Shown here piece by piece: positions 7,931-16,160 of a DNA stretch of 17,654 nucleotides. The notes beneath the pieces were generated by a model, which saw nothing but the letters and a program-made list of their open reading frames with translations, did not search any database and was not told where the DNA came from. The DNA comes from Phycisphaerae bacterium (GTDB taxonomy: Bacteria > Planctomycetota > Phycisphaerae > Tepidisphaerales > Tepidisphaeraceae), in NCBI GenBank assembly GCA_030448225.1, contig JAUJNJ010000087.1:5983-23636 (forward strand). The letters run 5' to 3'. A program made the position numbers and the translations under genes. Positions within the stretch are counted from its first letter, which is position 1. Every line of letters starts with the position of its first letter.

Positions 7931-7981
7931 GCGCGAAGGCTTCCTTCGACGGCCCCGGCTGGCGGAGAAGCCTTTTCGCGC
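7931..7981 (+). terminator. Imperfect hairpin after the ferritin-like gene
   Basis: The arms gcgcgaaggcttc (7931-7943) and gaagccttttcgcgc (7967-7981) pair fully except for a two-base bulge, enclosing 23 bases. The hairpin starts 31 bases after the stop at 7899, which suits a transcript end. No T-tract follows. The long loop makes this a moderate candidate. Confidence 0.45.
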
Positions 7982-8153
7982 GCGTGCCTTCCGGTCACGC
8001 GTCGCCGGCAGCGGTCGCGGCCGGCGTGGACATGGCGGCAGCCCGGCGTGCGTTCAACTTCGATGCGCGCCGTCGATCCTGTCGATTTCGCACGCTACGG
8101 GCACCGGTGTTGCAAGACGTGGGGCGAGGTTCACCAACTGGGAGAAGTGACAT

Positions 8154-8579
8154 ATGCGTAAACCGATTTCCACTCGCAGCCACGCGTTACTCGACTACGC
8201 CACGATCGGCAAGTTCATGCTGTTGCCCCGCGTGATGGGGTGGAGCAAGCCGATGGTCCGCGCGATGGACTGCGTCGCGCTCGTGAAGCTCGGGTACACG
8301 CTCCTGACGCGCCACGAACTCGGCGCGTTCAAGCTGCTGCCGATGAAGGCGCACCTCGGCATGGACGTGGCCGGCGGCGCCATGATCGCCGCGCTGCCGT
8401 TCGCGGTGGGCGACGAGGACCCCGCCACGATCGCCACGTGTGCCGCGATGGGCGCGTTCGACATCATCGTCGCGCCGCTCACCGAAACGGAGATGCCCGG
8501 CGACAACGCGCTGGAATCGTCGTCCGGCAACCCGTCGCTCGTGTCGTCGGCAATGCAGCAGGCGGCGTACGTCCGCTGA
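8154..8579 (+). CDS. Small multi-pass membrane protein, SPW-repeat-like
   Basis: This is a 141-residue integral membrane protein with a polar N-terminus (MRKPISTRSHALLDY) and three or four hydrophobic segments, near residues 17-30, 38-55, 65-82 and 90-105. The signature LTRHELGAFKLLPMKAHLGMD, followed by a glycine/alanine-rich helix and ALPFAVGDED, resembles small membrane proteins with SPW-type motifs that I recall from many soil bacteria. This family link is from memory and not checked. The C-terminal 30 residues are polar. The ATG at 8154 has ggagaag at 8141-8147, six bases upstream. It lies 254 bases after the ferritin-like gene with a hairpin between, so it is probably transcribed separately. 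No function is known; its place next to DUF892 and CBS genes hints at envelope stress. Confidence 0.85.
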   Translation: MRKPISTRSHALLDYATIGKFMLLPRVMGWSKPMVRAMDCVALVKLGYTLLTRHELGAFKLLPMKAHLGMDVAGGAMIAALPFAVGDEDPATIATCAAMGAFDIIVAPLTETEMPGDNALESSSGNPSLVSSAMQQAAYVR

Positions 8580-8638
8580 GCCCGTTCCACGCCGCCGCTT
8601 CGCGTCGGCGCGAGATGCGAACTTCGCCTCGAATGGTT

Positions 8639-8664
8639 GCGGGCGGGCCGACGGGCCCGCCCGC
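8639..8664 (+). terminator. Perfect GC-rich hairpin after the membrane protein gene
   Basis: A perfect 11-bp stem (gcgggcgggcc / ggcccgcccgc) closes the 4-base loop gacg. It lies 59 bases after the stop at 8579. The following bases gagcgttggtgggg are not T-rich. The same design, a long GC stem with a 4-base loop and little or no T-tail, occurs at 5976-6005. Confidence 0.6.
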
Positions 8665-8787
8665 GAGCGTTGGTGGGGGGCGTGGTCTACGTCCGTAGCT
8701 TGCTTCGGGGAGCCGACGGATGCCTTCTCGGGCGCTGTAGAGCGGCGATGACGGACGACTGGCGCTCCCTCTCCCGCGCCGGCGGAT

Positions 8788-8793
8788 TACACT
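8788..8793 (+). promoter_or_regulatory. Possible -10 box directly before rtcB
   Basis: TACACT ends six bases before the ATG at 8800, and no Shine-Dalgarno sequence lies between them. If it is a -10 element, the transcript would start at the A of the start codon. No convincing -35 box lies at the usual distance, so the support is weak. Confidence 0.2.
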
Positions 8794-8799
8794 TCGCCT

Positions 8800-10194
8800 A
8801 TGAAGGGCAGAGACCTCATCAAGCTCGGCTTCAAGCCGGGCAAGGCGATCGCCGTCGCGCTGAAGGTGATTCCGGAAGCGGAGAAGGCGCTCGGCCGCGA
8901 CGTGCTGCGTCGCGACCTCGCCGCGCTCGCCAACGAGCCCAACGCCTACAAGGACCACCCGCACTGGCAGCTGTTGGCCGAGGCGCTCGTCGAGCAGGCG
9001 AACCGGCGCAACGAGTACGTCGAGCGCGCCGAGCCGGCGCCGTACCGGATCTGGGGCGAGGGGCTGGAGCAGGGGGCGGTCGGCCAGATGGTGAACTCGG
9101 TCCGCCTGCCCGTCGCCGTGGCGGGGGCGCTCATGCCCGACGCGCACCAGGGGTACGGCCTGCCGATCGGGGGCGTGCTGGCGACGGAGAACGCGGTCAT
9201 CCCCTACGCGGTCGGCGTCGACATCGCCTGCCGCATGAAGCTGTCGGTCCTCGACATCCCCGCCGCCGACATGAAGCGCGTGCAGCCGCAGCTCGAGCGG
9301 GCGCTGCAGCGCGAGACGAAGTTCGGCACCGGGCAGGAGTGGAAGAAGCCGTTCGACCACGAGGTCCTCCACGAGGACTGGTCGGTCACCTCGGTGACGA
9401 AGCGCGTGTTCGAGAAGGCGCGCGGGCAGCTCGGCACGAGCGGCAGCGGCAACCACTTCGCCGAGTTCGGCACGCTCACGCTCGACCGGCCCGACCTCGG
9501 CCTCGAGGCCGGCCAGTACCTGGCGCTGCTGAGCCACAGCGGCAGCCGCGGGGCGGGGGCGGCGGTCGCCGACTTCTACTCGCGCCTCGCGATGGACAAG
9601 CACCCCGAGCTCCCGCCGGAGCTGCGGCGGCTCGCGTGGCTCGACCTCGACGAGTCGGCGGGCCAGGAGTACTGGGCCGCGATGGAACTCATGGGCAAGT
9701 ACGCGTCGGCGAACCACGCGCTGATCCACCGCAACGTGGTGAGGGCGCTGGGCGCGAAGGTGCTGGCCGGCGTGGAGAACCACCACAACTTCGCGTGGAA
9801 GGAGCGCCACGGCGGGCGCGACGTCGTCGTCCACCGCAAGGGCGCCACGCCCGCCGGCCGCGGCGCGCTCGGCGTGATCCCCGGGTCGATGGCCACGCCC
9901 GGGTTCGTCGTCCGCGGCCGGGGCGAGCCGCAGAGCATGGACTCGGCCTCCCACGGCGCCGGCCGGCAGATGAGCCGCACCGCCGCCAAGCAGAAGTTCC
10001 GCTGGAACCAGTTCAAGGACATGTTCGAGCAGGCCGGCGTGAAGCTGTTATCCGCCGGGATCGACGAGGCCCCCGGCGCCTACAAGGACATCCACTCCGT
10101 CATGGCCGCCCAGTCCGACCTCGTCGACGTGATCGCCCGCTTCGACCCCAAAATCGTCAAGATGGCCGACGCGGGGGAGAAGCCCGAGGATTGA
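8800..10194 (+). CDS. rtcB: RtcB-family RNA ligase (RNA-splicing / 3'-phosphate ligase)
   Basis: RtcB joins RNA 2',3'-cyclic phosphate or 3'-phosphate ends to 5'-OH ends, using GTP and Mn2+ through a covalent histidine-GMP intermediate, in tRNA splicing or RNA repair. The 464-residue frame shows the ordered family motifs MPDAHQGYGLPIGGV, GVDIACRMKL (metal Asp and Cys), GTSGSGNHFAEFG, LSHSGSRG, ENHHNFAWKE, HRKGATPA, GSMATPGFVV and SASHGAGRQMSR. In the last, His385 is the expected guanylated nucleophile. All metal-binding His/Cys/Asp positions that I can identify are present, so the enzyme should be active. The ATG at 8800 is not preceded by a Shine-Dalgarno site. No rtcA, rtcR or archease gene lies in the window, so it stands as a single-gene unit. 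It is convergent with the pseudopilin gene. Confidence 0.96.
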   Translation: MKGRDLIKLGFKPGKAIAVALKVIPEAEKALGRDVLRRDLAALANEPNAYKDHPHWQLLAEALVEQANRRNEYVERAEPAPYRIWGEGLEQGAVGQMVNSVRLPVAVAGALMPDAHQGYGLPIGGVLATENAVIPYAVGVDIACRMKLSVLDIPAADMKRVQPQLERALQRETKFGTGQEWKKPFDHEVLHEDWSVTSVTKRVFEKARGQLGTSGSGNHFAEFGTLTLDRPDLGLEAGQYLALLSHSGSRGAGAAVADFYSRLAMDKHPELPPELRRLAWLDLDESAGQEYWAAMELMGKYASANHALIHRNVVRALGAKVLAGVENHHNFAWKERHGGRDVVVHRKGATPAGRGALGVIPGSMATPGFVVRGRGEPQSMDSASHGAGRQMSRTAAKQKFRWNQFKDMFEQAGVKLLSAGIDEAPGAYKDIHSVMAAQSDLVDVIARFDPKIVKMADAGEKPED

Positions 10195-10232
10195 ACCCAC
10201 GTCGCGCGTTCGGCGACCACGTATCAAAAGAA

Positions 10233-10264
10233 GCCGGCACGCTTCGGGTTCGAAGCGTGCCGGC
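10233..10264. terminator. Bidirectional terminator between rtcB and the pseudopilin gene
   Basis: A perfect 14-bp stem (gccggcacgcttcg / cgaagcgtgccggc) closes the loop ggtt between two convergent genes, 38 bases after the rtcB stop and 25 bases after the pseudopilin stop. On the minus strand it is followed by ttctttt, a proper T-tail. On the plus strand the tail is ggaaatcc. It is thus a good intrinsic terminator for the pseudopilin gene and a plausible one for rtcB. Confidence 0.75.
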
Positions 10265-10289
10265 GGAAATCCAAACTTTGGAGGCGTTC

Positions 10290-11186
10290 TCACGGCCCGG
10301 TCTTCGTCTCGCCCGGGTTCACGATCGAGTCGTACGCCTCGCGGACGCTCACGGAGGAGGCGTGGCCGTCGCAGAAGAGCATGTTCATCAGTTTGTTGCT
10401 GTACGTCTCCTGCTTGGTCACGCCGGTGCGGCCGTGGCGGGCACCGTCGACGTAGAAGTTCGCGTCCGAGGGCCGGCCAGGAACGGGAGTTGTGCCCGGT
10501 AGGTTGTGGAACGGACCCCACCTCAGCGTCGTCGACGTCTGAGTCGGCTCGGTCGCCGCGGGAGCGACCGTGCCGATGATGTGCGACAGGGAGTCCGCGA
10601 CTAGCCCGCGGTCCGACGCTTTCTTCCACTTCGTCTGCGCGAAGTACCGGCCACGCTTCGAGGCACCGGTCCCGGCGACGTAAGCCAAGTTGGCAAGGAT
10701 CCGGGCCTCTTCGAAGTAGGTCGGGTAATACTGCATCCCGTAGCCGGGGCGGAACTGGTCACCGGTAAAGGTATTTCCCTCATCGACGCGCGACCATTCG
10801 GGGCAGCCCCACAGCACTGAATCTCGACGAATCTGGGCAAGACTGATATCGCCGGAGCCCTGCATCCGCGTCGAGACCACGTACTCGCCGACGAGGTCGT
10901 ACCAGCGCCGCTCGTACGGGCCGACGGGGATGTGCGCGTTCCGCTCGTGCACGGCGACGGGGAACATCCCCTTGTTGTTCGTGGAGTAGAGGAAGAACGC
11001 CGCCCCGATCTGCCGAAGGTTCGACAGGCACTTCACCGACCGGGCGGACCGGCGGGCGTTGTTGAGGGCGGGCAGCAGGATCCCGATCAGGACCGCGATG
11101 ATCCCGATCACGACCAGGAGTTCGACGAGCGTGAAGCCACGGCGACCGGAGGCCTTCGACCTGTTCACCGTCAAAAACGTTCTCAT
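10290..11186 (-). CDS. DUF1559-type pseudopilin with prepilin N-terminal cleavage/methylation motif
   Basis: This 298-residue secreted or membrane-attached protein has a type II secretion/type IV pilus prepilin leader. A basic stretch ([10 protein letters not shown]) precedes the cleavage site G|FTLVE and a hydrophobic helix [19 protein letters not shown] (about residues 18-41), followed by [20 protein letters not shown]. The rest is a DUF1559-like body with aromatic residues ([16 protein letters not shown]), ending in a variant of the planctomycete H-X9-DG signature, [19 protein letters not shown]. Such proteins occur in large paralogous sets in planctomycetes; their exact role is unknown. 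The ATG at 11186 has gaggtg 7 bases upstream. The frame is fully intact, unlike its tandem copy to the right. The other type II secretion genes are not in the window. Confidence 0.93.
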   Translation of the reverse strand: MRTFLTVNRSKASGRRGFTLVELLVVIGIIAVLIGILLPALNNARRSARSVKCLSNLRQIGAAFFLYSTNNKGMFPVAVHERNAHIPVGPYERRWYDLVGEYVVSTRMQGSGDISLAQIRRDSVLWGCPEWSRVDEGNTFTGDQFRPGYGMQYYPTYFEEARILANLAYVAGTGASKRGRYFAQTKWKKASDRGLVADSLSHIIGTVAPAATEPTQTSTTLRWGPFHNLPGTTPVPGRPSDANFYVDGARHGRTGVTKQETYSNKLMNMLFCDGHASSVSVREAYDSIVNPGETKTGP

Positions 11187-11312
11187 AGAAACACCTCTAA
11201 ATGCGACCAGTCTCGGTTCTAAACCTACGACCGCGTGCGGCGTGGTCGCCCCCAAACATTTCTAAGCACGTCTCCAAACCAAGCATCAAGTTCCGGCCGG
11301 ACCCGCCATTCC

Positions 11313-12206
11313 CTACGGCCCGTCTACGGCCCCGTCCGCGTCTGTCTGGGGGTTGACGATACTCATCGTACGCCTCGCGGACGCTCACGGGCGAGGCGTG
11401 GCCGTCGCAGAACAGCATGTTCATCAGCTTGTTGCTGTACGTCTCATTCTTCGTCACGCTGTTGCGGGCGTTGCAGGCGCGCGCCGTCGACGTAGAAGTT
11501 AGAGTCGGCCGGCCGGTCGTCGCGCGCGCCCTGGGGTCCCCGGCGGGTGGTGGAACGGTGCCCACTTCAACGTCGTCGAGGTCTGGGTCGGCTCGGTGGG
11601 CCTCGGGCCGCCCACCGCAAATGATGTGCCATCGAATCGGCTACCAAGCTCGTTCGGCGGCCTTCGTCCACTTGTTCTGGAGGCACGTACTGCCCCGCAT
11701 CGCCGGCGGCGGCGGGATGTACGCGAGCTTCCGGAGGTTTCCGTCCTCGAAATAGGTCGGGTAATACTGCATCGCGTAGCCGGGGCGGTATCGGTCCGCC
11801 GACTGAAGAGGTCCGTGCGGCTCCACTCCGGGCAGCCCCACAAGACGGAATTCTCGCGCCACCCAGCAGGTATCTTCCGCCCGCTGCATGCGCTCGGTCG
11901 TGACGTATTCGGCGACGAGTCATACCATCGCCGCTCGTAAGGGCCGGCCTTGCACGATGTCCGCCTGCGGTAACACCCCCGTACGACGACGTGGTCACTT
12001 CCCCTTGTTGTTGCTCGAATAGAGGAAGAACGCGCTCTCCACCGCCGGAGGTTCGACAGGCATTTCACCGACCGGGCGGACCGGCGGGCGTTGTTGTTGA
12101 GGGCGGGGAGCAGGATGCCCATCAGGAGCGCGATGATTCCGATGACCACCAAGAAGTTCGACGAGCGTGAAGCCGCGACGGCTACAGTACGAAGTGACTT
12201 GGCCAT
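11313..12206 (-). pseudogene. Second DUF1559-type pseudopilin, tandem copy, frame-interrupted
   Basis: This is a close paralogue of the gene at 10290-11186. It starts at an ATG at 12206 with ggagg nine bases upstream. The prepilin motif [10 protein letters not shown] is present but out of frame with MAKSLRT, and VVIGIIALLMGILLPAL follows after another shift. [18 protein letters not shown] carries one extra Asn relative to the first copy. Later pieces ([15 protein letters not shown], [26 protein letters not shown]) follow in changing frames. Allowing one shift after AYD, the frame ends at a TAG at 11313-11315. The span is 894 bases against 897 for the intact copy, so gains and losses nearly cancel. 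This favours sequence error over decay, although a true pseudogene cannot be excluded. Near the 3' end the two copies are very similar at the DNA level. Confidence 0.8.
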
Positions 12207-12251
12207 GACAAGGGCCTCCAGACGAACATCAGACAATCGGCAGTCGTCCTA

Positions 12252-12280
12252 GATATAACGCGTAAAGCGGACAGGATTAA
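12252..12280 (-). promoter_or_regulatory. Candidate promoter of the second pseudopilin gene
   Basis: On the minus strand TTAATC and TATATC are separated by 17 bases (three and four matches to the sigma-70 consensus). The -10 box ends 45 bases before the ATG at 12206, leaving room for the ggagg ribosome site. This locally AT-rich patch stands out in GC-rich DNA. Just upstream (12285-12317) there is an AT-rich weak dyad with a T-tract on the minus strand that could end the preceding PEP-CTERM gene. Confidence 0.3.
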
Positions 12281-12390
12281 CCGCAAAAACAAAAATTTTC
12301 TGCCCCGCCCCAAAATTCTAGGCACCTTATCGGTCAAACGTCGCCTAGGTTTCCAATCCACCGAACCGCAAGCGATCGCCTGGCTCCCGA

Positions 12391-13162
12391 TCAGGCCGCG
12401 CGCCGGGCGGCCGACGTTGGGCCATCAGCAACCCTGCCGCGCCCAGGGAGGGCGACGGCCGACCCGGGTTCGGGGACCGGCTGCTGGCGGAAGTTGTCGT
12501 AGTACATCGTGATCGGCGGCCTCGCCCTCGGAGTGATTGCCAGCGCTCGAGGATGCCCCCACTTGTCGTTCGCCGGCTCGAGCACGCCGTCGCCAGTGAG
12601 CGCGACGACCGGTTCGGTCCGGGATGTCGAACGTGAGCGTCGTCCAGACGTTGCGGGGACGAGGTCGCCGACCGGCGACCAGGGTGGAACTCGTGGTGCC
12701 CCGGCGCGACGGCATGACGAACTCGATCTCGGCGACGGGCGCGCCGTTACCGCCATCGGGCCGTCGCCCGCCTCGCGGACCGACAGCGACACCCGCACCG
12801 TGATCAGTAGATGTCGAATTGCAGCTGTTGCGTCAGGTCGATCTCGGGATTCGGCACGCCGGCCGCGTTGAACGTCGTGCGCAGCCAGCGGTTCAGCGAG
12901 GCGTCGACGAACGCGAACTGGATCTCGCCGACCTTGCCCAGGCCAGGCCGGCCGGATAGGTCTCGGTGACGCGCGCCGTGTTGGGCGTGATCGTGAGGTT
13001 TCCGCTGGTCGTTCCGGAGAAGCGGCGATAGCGAAACCAGCTGCTCGCTCTGCGACCGTGCCGGCCTCGAAGTCGTTGAAGACGGTCAGTACGCGCGGCA
13101 GATCCTGCGGCCCACGCCATCCCCAGTGCCAGCACGCTCGCCTGCCTGAGAAGGTCACGCAT
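12391..13162 (-). pseudogene. PEP-CTERM secreted protein, frame-interrupted
   Basis: The gene starts at an ATG at 13162 with a signal-peptide-like N-terminus (MRDLLRQASVLALGMAWAAG). Recognisable pieces then follow in different frames: TVFNDFEAGT, SGNLTITPNTARVTETYPAG, GEIQFAFVDASLNRWLRTTF, NPEIDLTQQLQFDIY, ITVRVSLSVREAGDG, VWTTLTFDIPDRT, EPVVALTGDGVLEPANDKWG and ITMYYDNFRQQ. The last piece runs into VPEPGSAVAL; one shift then gives LGAAGLLMAQRR. VPEP, a hydrophobic helix and a basic end form the PEP-CTERM sorting signal read by an exosortase. The body looks like an extracellular beta-sandwich, but the family is not recognised. No exosortase gene is in the window. The exact stop is uncertain because of frame changes. 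Confidence 0.7.
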
Positions 13163-13638
13163 TGCCCTCTGTACGAGACATGACCGACCGCTCCCCGGAG
13201 CACATTGCTACCGGAAGTGATAGCAACTGCCGGTGACGCGACGGCACCAGTTTACAGAAGGCCGGCAGTAACATACGATAAAAATGCCCTCGGCCCCTCA
13301 TATAAGGAAATATTTATGGTTCCCACGTCGCTCACGCCCTGACTGTGCGAAACGGGTGCCAAGGCGGTGAATCGCGGCGCAATCCCGCGGCTGCGACTCA
13401 AACGCACCGTTATGCCGCTCCGTGTTAGGAAATCAATGCGTGTTTCGACGGTATGGGTGGTCGTCGGCGACTCGATTCGACCGAGTGGGCGGACCATTCC
13501 TGCCGCGCGCGATGAGGCATATTCCTACGCCGGCTGCACAAGTCGTTCGCTCGTCCGTGGCGGCGACACGGGAAAACCGACGTGTCTCGGAGGTTGGCAG
13601 GTGGCTATCGGGAACCGCGGAGAAATGGAACCGTCTCG
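13163..13638. other. Divergent intergenic region between the PEP-CTERM and YyaL-like genes
   Basis: No gene is supported. The region contains the dyad at 13205-13226 and an unusually AT-rich patch around 13268-13320 (for example ataaggaaatatttatgg). It should contain the promoters for both divergent genes. It lies in the indel-rich part of the window. Confidence 0.4.
13205..13226. promoter_or_regulatory. Dyad TTGCTA-N10-TAGCAA upstream of the PEP-CTERM gene
   Basis: A perfect 6-bp inverted repeat with a 10-base spacer lies 42 bases upstream of the PEP-CTERM start. The spacing puts the half-sites about 1.5 helical turns apart. It could be an operator for a dimeric regulator or a hairpin in the 5' leader. 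No known consensus is claimed. Confidence 0.35.
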
Positions 13639-15870
13639 ATGAATCACGCCCACACCAATCGCCTGTCGCGGCGAGACGAGCCTGTACCTTCTGCAACACC
13701 AGCACAACCCGGTCGACTGGTACCCCTGGAGCCCGAAGACTTCGAGGCGGGCGCGGTCGCAGGACCGGCCGATCTTCCTGTCGGTCGGGTACAGCACCTG
13801 TTACTGGTGCCACGTGATGGAGCGGCAGAGCTTCGAGACCGAGGCCGTCGCCGCCGAGATGAACCGGCGGTTCGTGAACATCAAGGTTGACCGCGAGGAA
13901 CGGCCGGACGTCGACCAGCTGCGGCTACGACGGCGGTGCAGATCCCTCACCAGCGCGTGCGGCGGGTGGCCAATGAGCGTCTGGCCTACGCCGGACCTGC
14001 GGCCGTTACGGCGGGACGTACTACCCGCCGCAGCAGTTCGTGCAGATCTTGGCCGAACGACGAGGCGTACCGCGAGCGGAAACCCGAGGTCGAGGGGGCC
14101 GCTGACCAGATCGTCGGCTACCTCCGCCGGCTCGCCGAGCCCACGCCGCCCGCGTCGCCGGTCACGATCGACAACCCGTTCATCGAGTCGCTCCTCGACC
14201 GCATCGTCGCCGACTACGACTCGACCAACGGCGCTTCTGCGCCGCCCAAGTTCCCGCGCGCGAGACGGAACTGGAACTGCTCCTCGTCCACAACCGGCAC
14301 TTCCCGAATGAACGGCGGATGAAGATGGTCCGCCACACGCTCGACGCGCAGACGCGGCGGGATCCGCGACCAACTCGGCGGCGGGTTCCACCGCTACAGC
14401 ACCGACGCGAAGTGGCTCGTGCCGCACTTCGAGATCATGCTCTACGACAACGCGATGCTCGCCTGGGTCTACGCCGAGGCCTACCGCCAGACGAGCGACG
14501 CGCTACGCCGCCGTCGCCCGCGGCGTGCTCGACTTCGTCCTGCGCGCGAGATGACGAGCCCCGACGGCGCGTTCTACATCGCGTTCGACGCCGAGGTCGA
14601 CGCCATGGAGGCCTGTCACCTGTGGACGAAGGCGGAGATTGACGCGCTGCTGGGGCCTGACGACGCGGCGATCTTCAACCGCGTCTACGGCGTCGACCGC
14701 GGGCCGAACTTCGCCGACCCGCACCACGGCACCGGCACGCCCGACAAGAGCATCCTGTTCCTGCCCGAGCCGCTCGAGACGGTCGCGGCATCGCTCGGCA
14801 CCACGGCCGACGCGCTACAAGCTGCCTGGAGCCGATGCGGCAGGTGCTCAAAACCGCCCGCGACGCGCGGAACAGCCGCTGCTCGACACGAAGGTCCTCA
14901 CGAGTTGGGACGCGCTGATGATCCGCGCGTTCGCGTACGGGTATCAGATCCTCGACGATCCGCATACCTCGAAGGCCGCCGAGCGCGCGCGTTCCCTGCT
15001 CGAGCCTACCTCTTCGGCGGACGGCTCGCTGATGCGGACGAGCCGCGAGGGGCAGGTGAAGTACAACGCGTTCCTCGACGACTACGCCTACCTCGCCCAG
15101 GCCCTGATCGCGCTGCACGACGCCAGCGCGCGCGGTGGCGGCAGCACGCGGTCGAGGTCGCGATGCCGATGCTGCAAAAGTTCGTCGACGAGATGCACGG
15201 CGGCTTCTACTTCACCGACAAGGACGCGACCGACCTCGTTGTCCGCCAGAAGGTGGCGACGGACAGCCCGCTGCCGAGCGGCAACGCGGTGGCCGTCATG
15301 GCGCTGCTGTCGCTCGGCCAGGTCGACCCGGCCCGCGGCACGCTGGCGCTGTTCGCCGGCGATGGAGAGCAGCAGGGAGGGGATGAGCGCGATGGTGCAG
15401 GCGGCGACGCAACCTCCAGCCGCCACGAGCCGTTCCGCGTCACGACCGCCGCGCGGAGGACTGACGGCTGACGCGCTCCCGTCCGCCCCCGCCCGCCCCA
15501 CTATCGGCGGTGTGAACGCCGCTGGGGCGACGGCGGCGTGGACCGGCCACCAGGAACTGATCGTGCGGCTGACCATCGCCGAGCCGTACCACATCTACGC
15601 GAACGACATCGGCGGCGGCGACGTGCCCCTCATCCCCACGCGCTGATCATCGACGCGGGCGGCGCCGAGCCGGCCGTCGATTATCCGCGGTGAGGAAGTG
15701 CGGTTCGAGTACGTCGACGAGCCGGTGCCGTCTACAGCGGGCAAATCGACGTCCGCGTGCAGCTCCCCGCCGTCCTCGCCGCGCCGCCGCGGCTGAGCGC
15801 CTACGTACCAGGCGCGCGACGACCGCGCTGCCTGCCGCCGGTGACGCGAGTGGTGGATATCACGGGGTGA
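13639..15870 (+). pseudogene. YyaL/DUF255 thioredoxin-fold protein fused to a DsbD-alpha-like domain, frame-interrupted
   Basis: Starting at the ATG at 13639, frame-corrected pieces give the DUF255 (Thioredox_DsbH) N-terminus: [42 protein letters not shown] with the CxxC pair at 13799-13810, and [18 protein letters not shown] helical (alpha/alpha) barrel-like region follows, with LGGGFHRYSTDAKWLVPHFE, LYDNAMLAWVYAEAYR, LTSWDALMIRAFAYGYQIL, YNAFLDDYAYLAQALIALHD and DSPLPSGNAVAVMALLSLGQ. Normal family members (about 650-700 residues) end near here. This one continues without a clear start into LIVRLTIAEPYHIYAND, DYPRGEEVRF-like and CLPPVTRVVDITG, matching the N-terminal (alpha) domain of DsbD-type reductases, and stops at 15868-15870. 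About 10-15 indels interrupt it. The family's biochemical role is unsettled; a redox role is inferred from CxxC. Confidence 0.75.
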
Positions 15871-16096
15871 AGCGCACGCGCTCGACGCCCTGACGCTCCG
15901 CGTGCCTCTCCGCCTCTCGCGGCGGTGGCGCTGTGGGTGCGACGTTACGGCCGACGTCGGCGCTGGTCCGGGTGATGGCACGTCGTTCGAGAGGGTGGAA
16001 CTCGATCTGCCGCGCGTGGTCGGAAGGGGCGGCTAAGCCGCGAGCGGCCGGGGCTTCGCGCGCGCGGGCGGGCTGGTAGCCGGACCTCGCGCGTCG
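15871..16096. other. Intergenic region before the aminopeptidase gene
   Basis: No gene is supported on either strand. Short GC-rich stems occur (for example gcggc-taa-gccgc near 16028), but none is a convincing terminator. Frame-damaged coding remnants cannot be excluded because the flanking genes are both indel-rich. Confidence 0.3.
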
Positions 16097-16127
16097 TTGT
16101 CTCACCGTTCGCGGTTCCACCTATACT
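16097..16127 (+). promoter_or_regulatory. Candidate promoter of the aminopeptidase gene
   Basis: TTGTCT (16097-16102) and TATACT (16122-16127) resemble sigma-70 -35 and -10 boxes; TATACT matches five of six positions. The 19-base spacer is longer than ideal. The -10 box ends 33 bases before the ATG at 16161, a normal leader length. Confidence 0.35.
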
Positions 16128-16160
16128 GCGCTGGAACCCGAACCTGGGCGACGACGAGAC

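Noticed and set aside
8479..9954. A 491-codon minus-strand open frame opposite rtcB
   Set aside because: Low-complexity shadow of rtcB, with no ribosome site or family resemblance.
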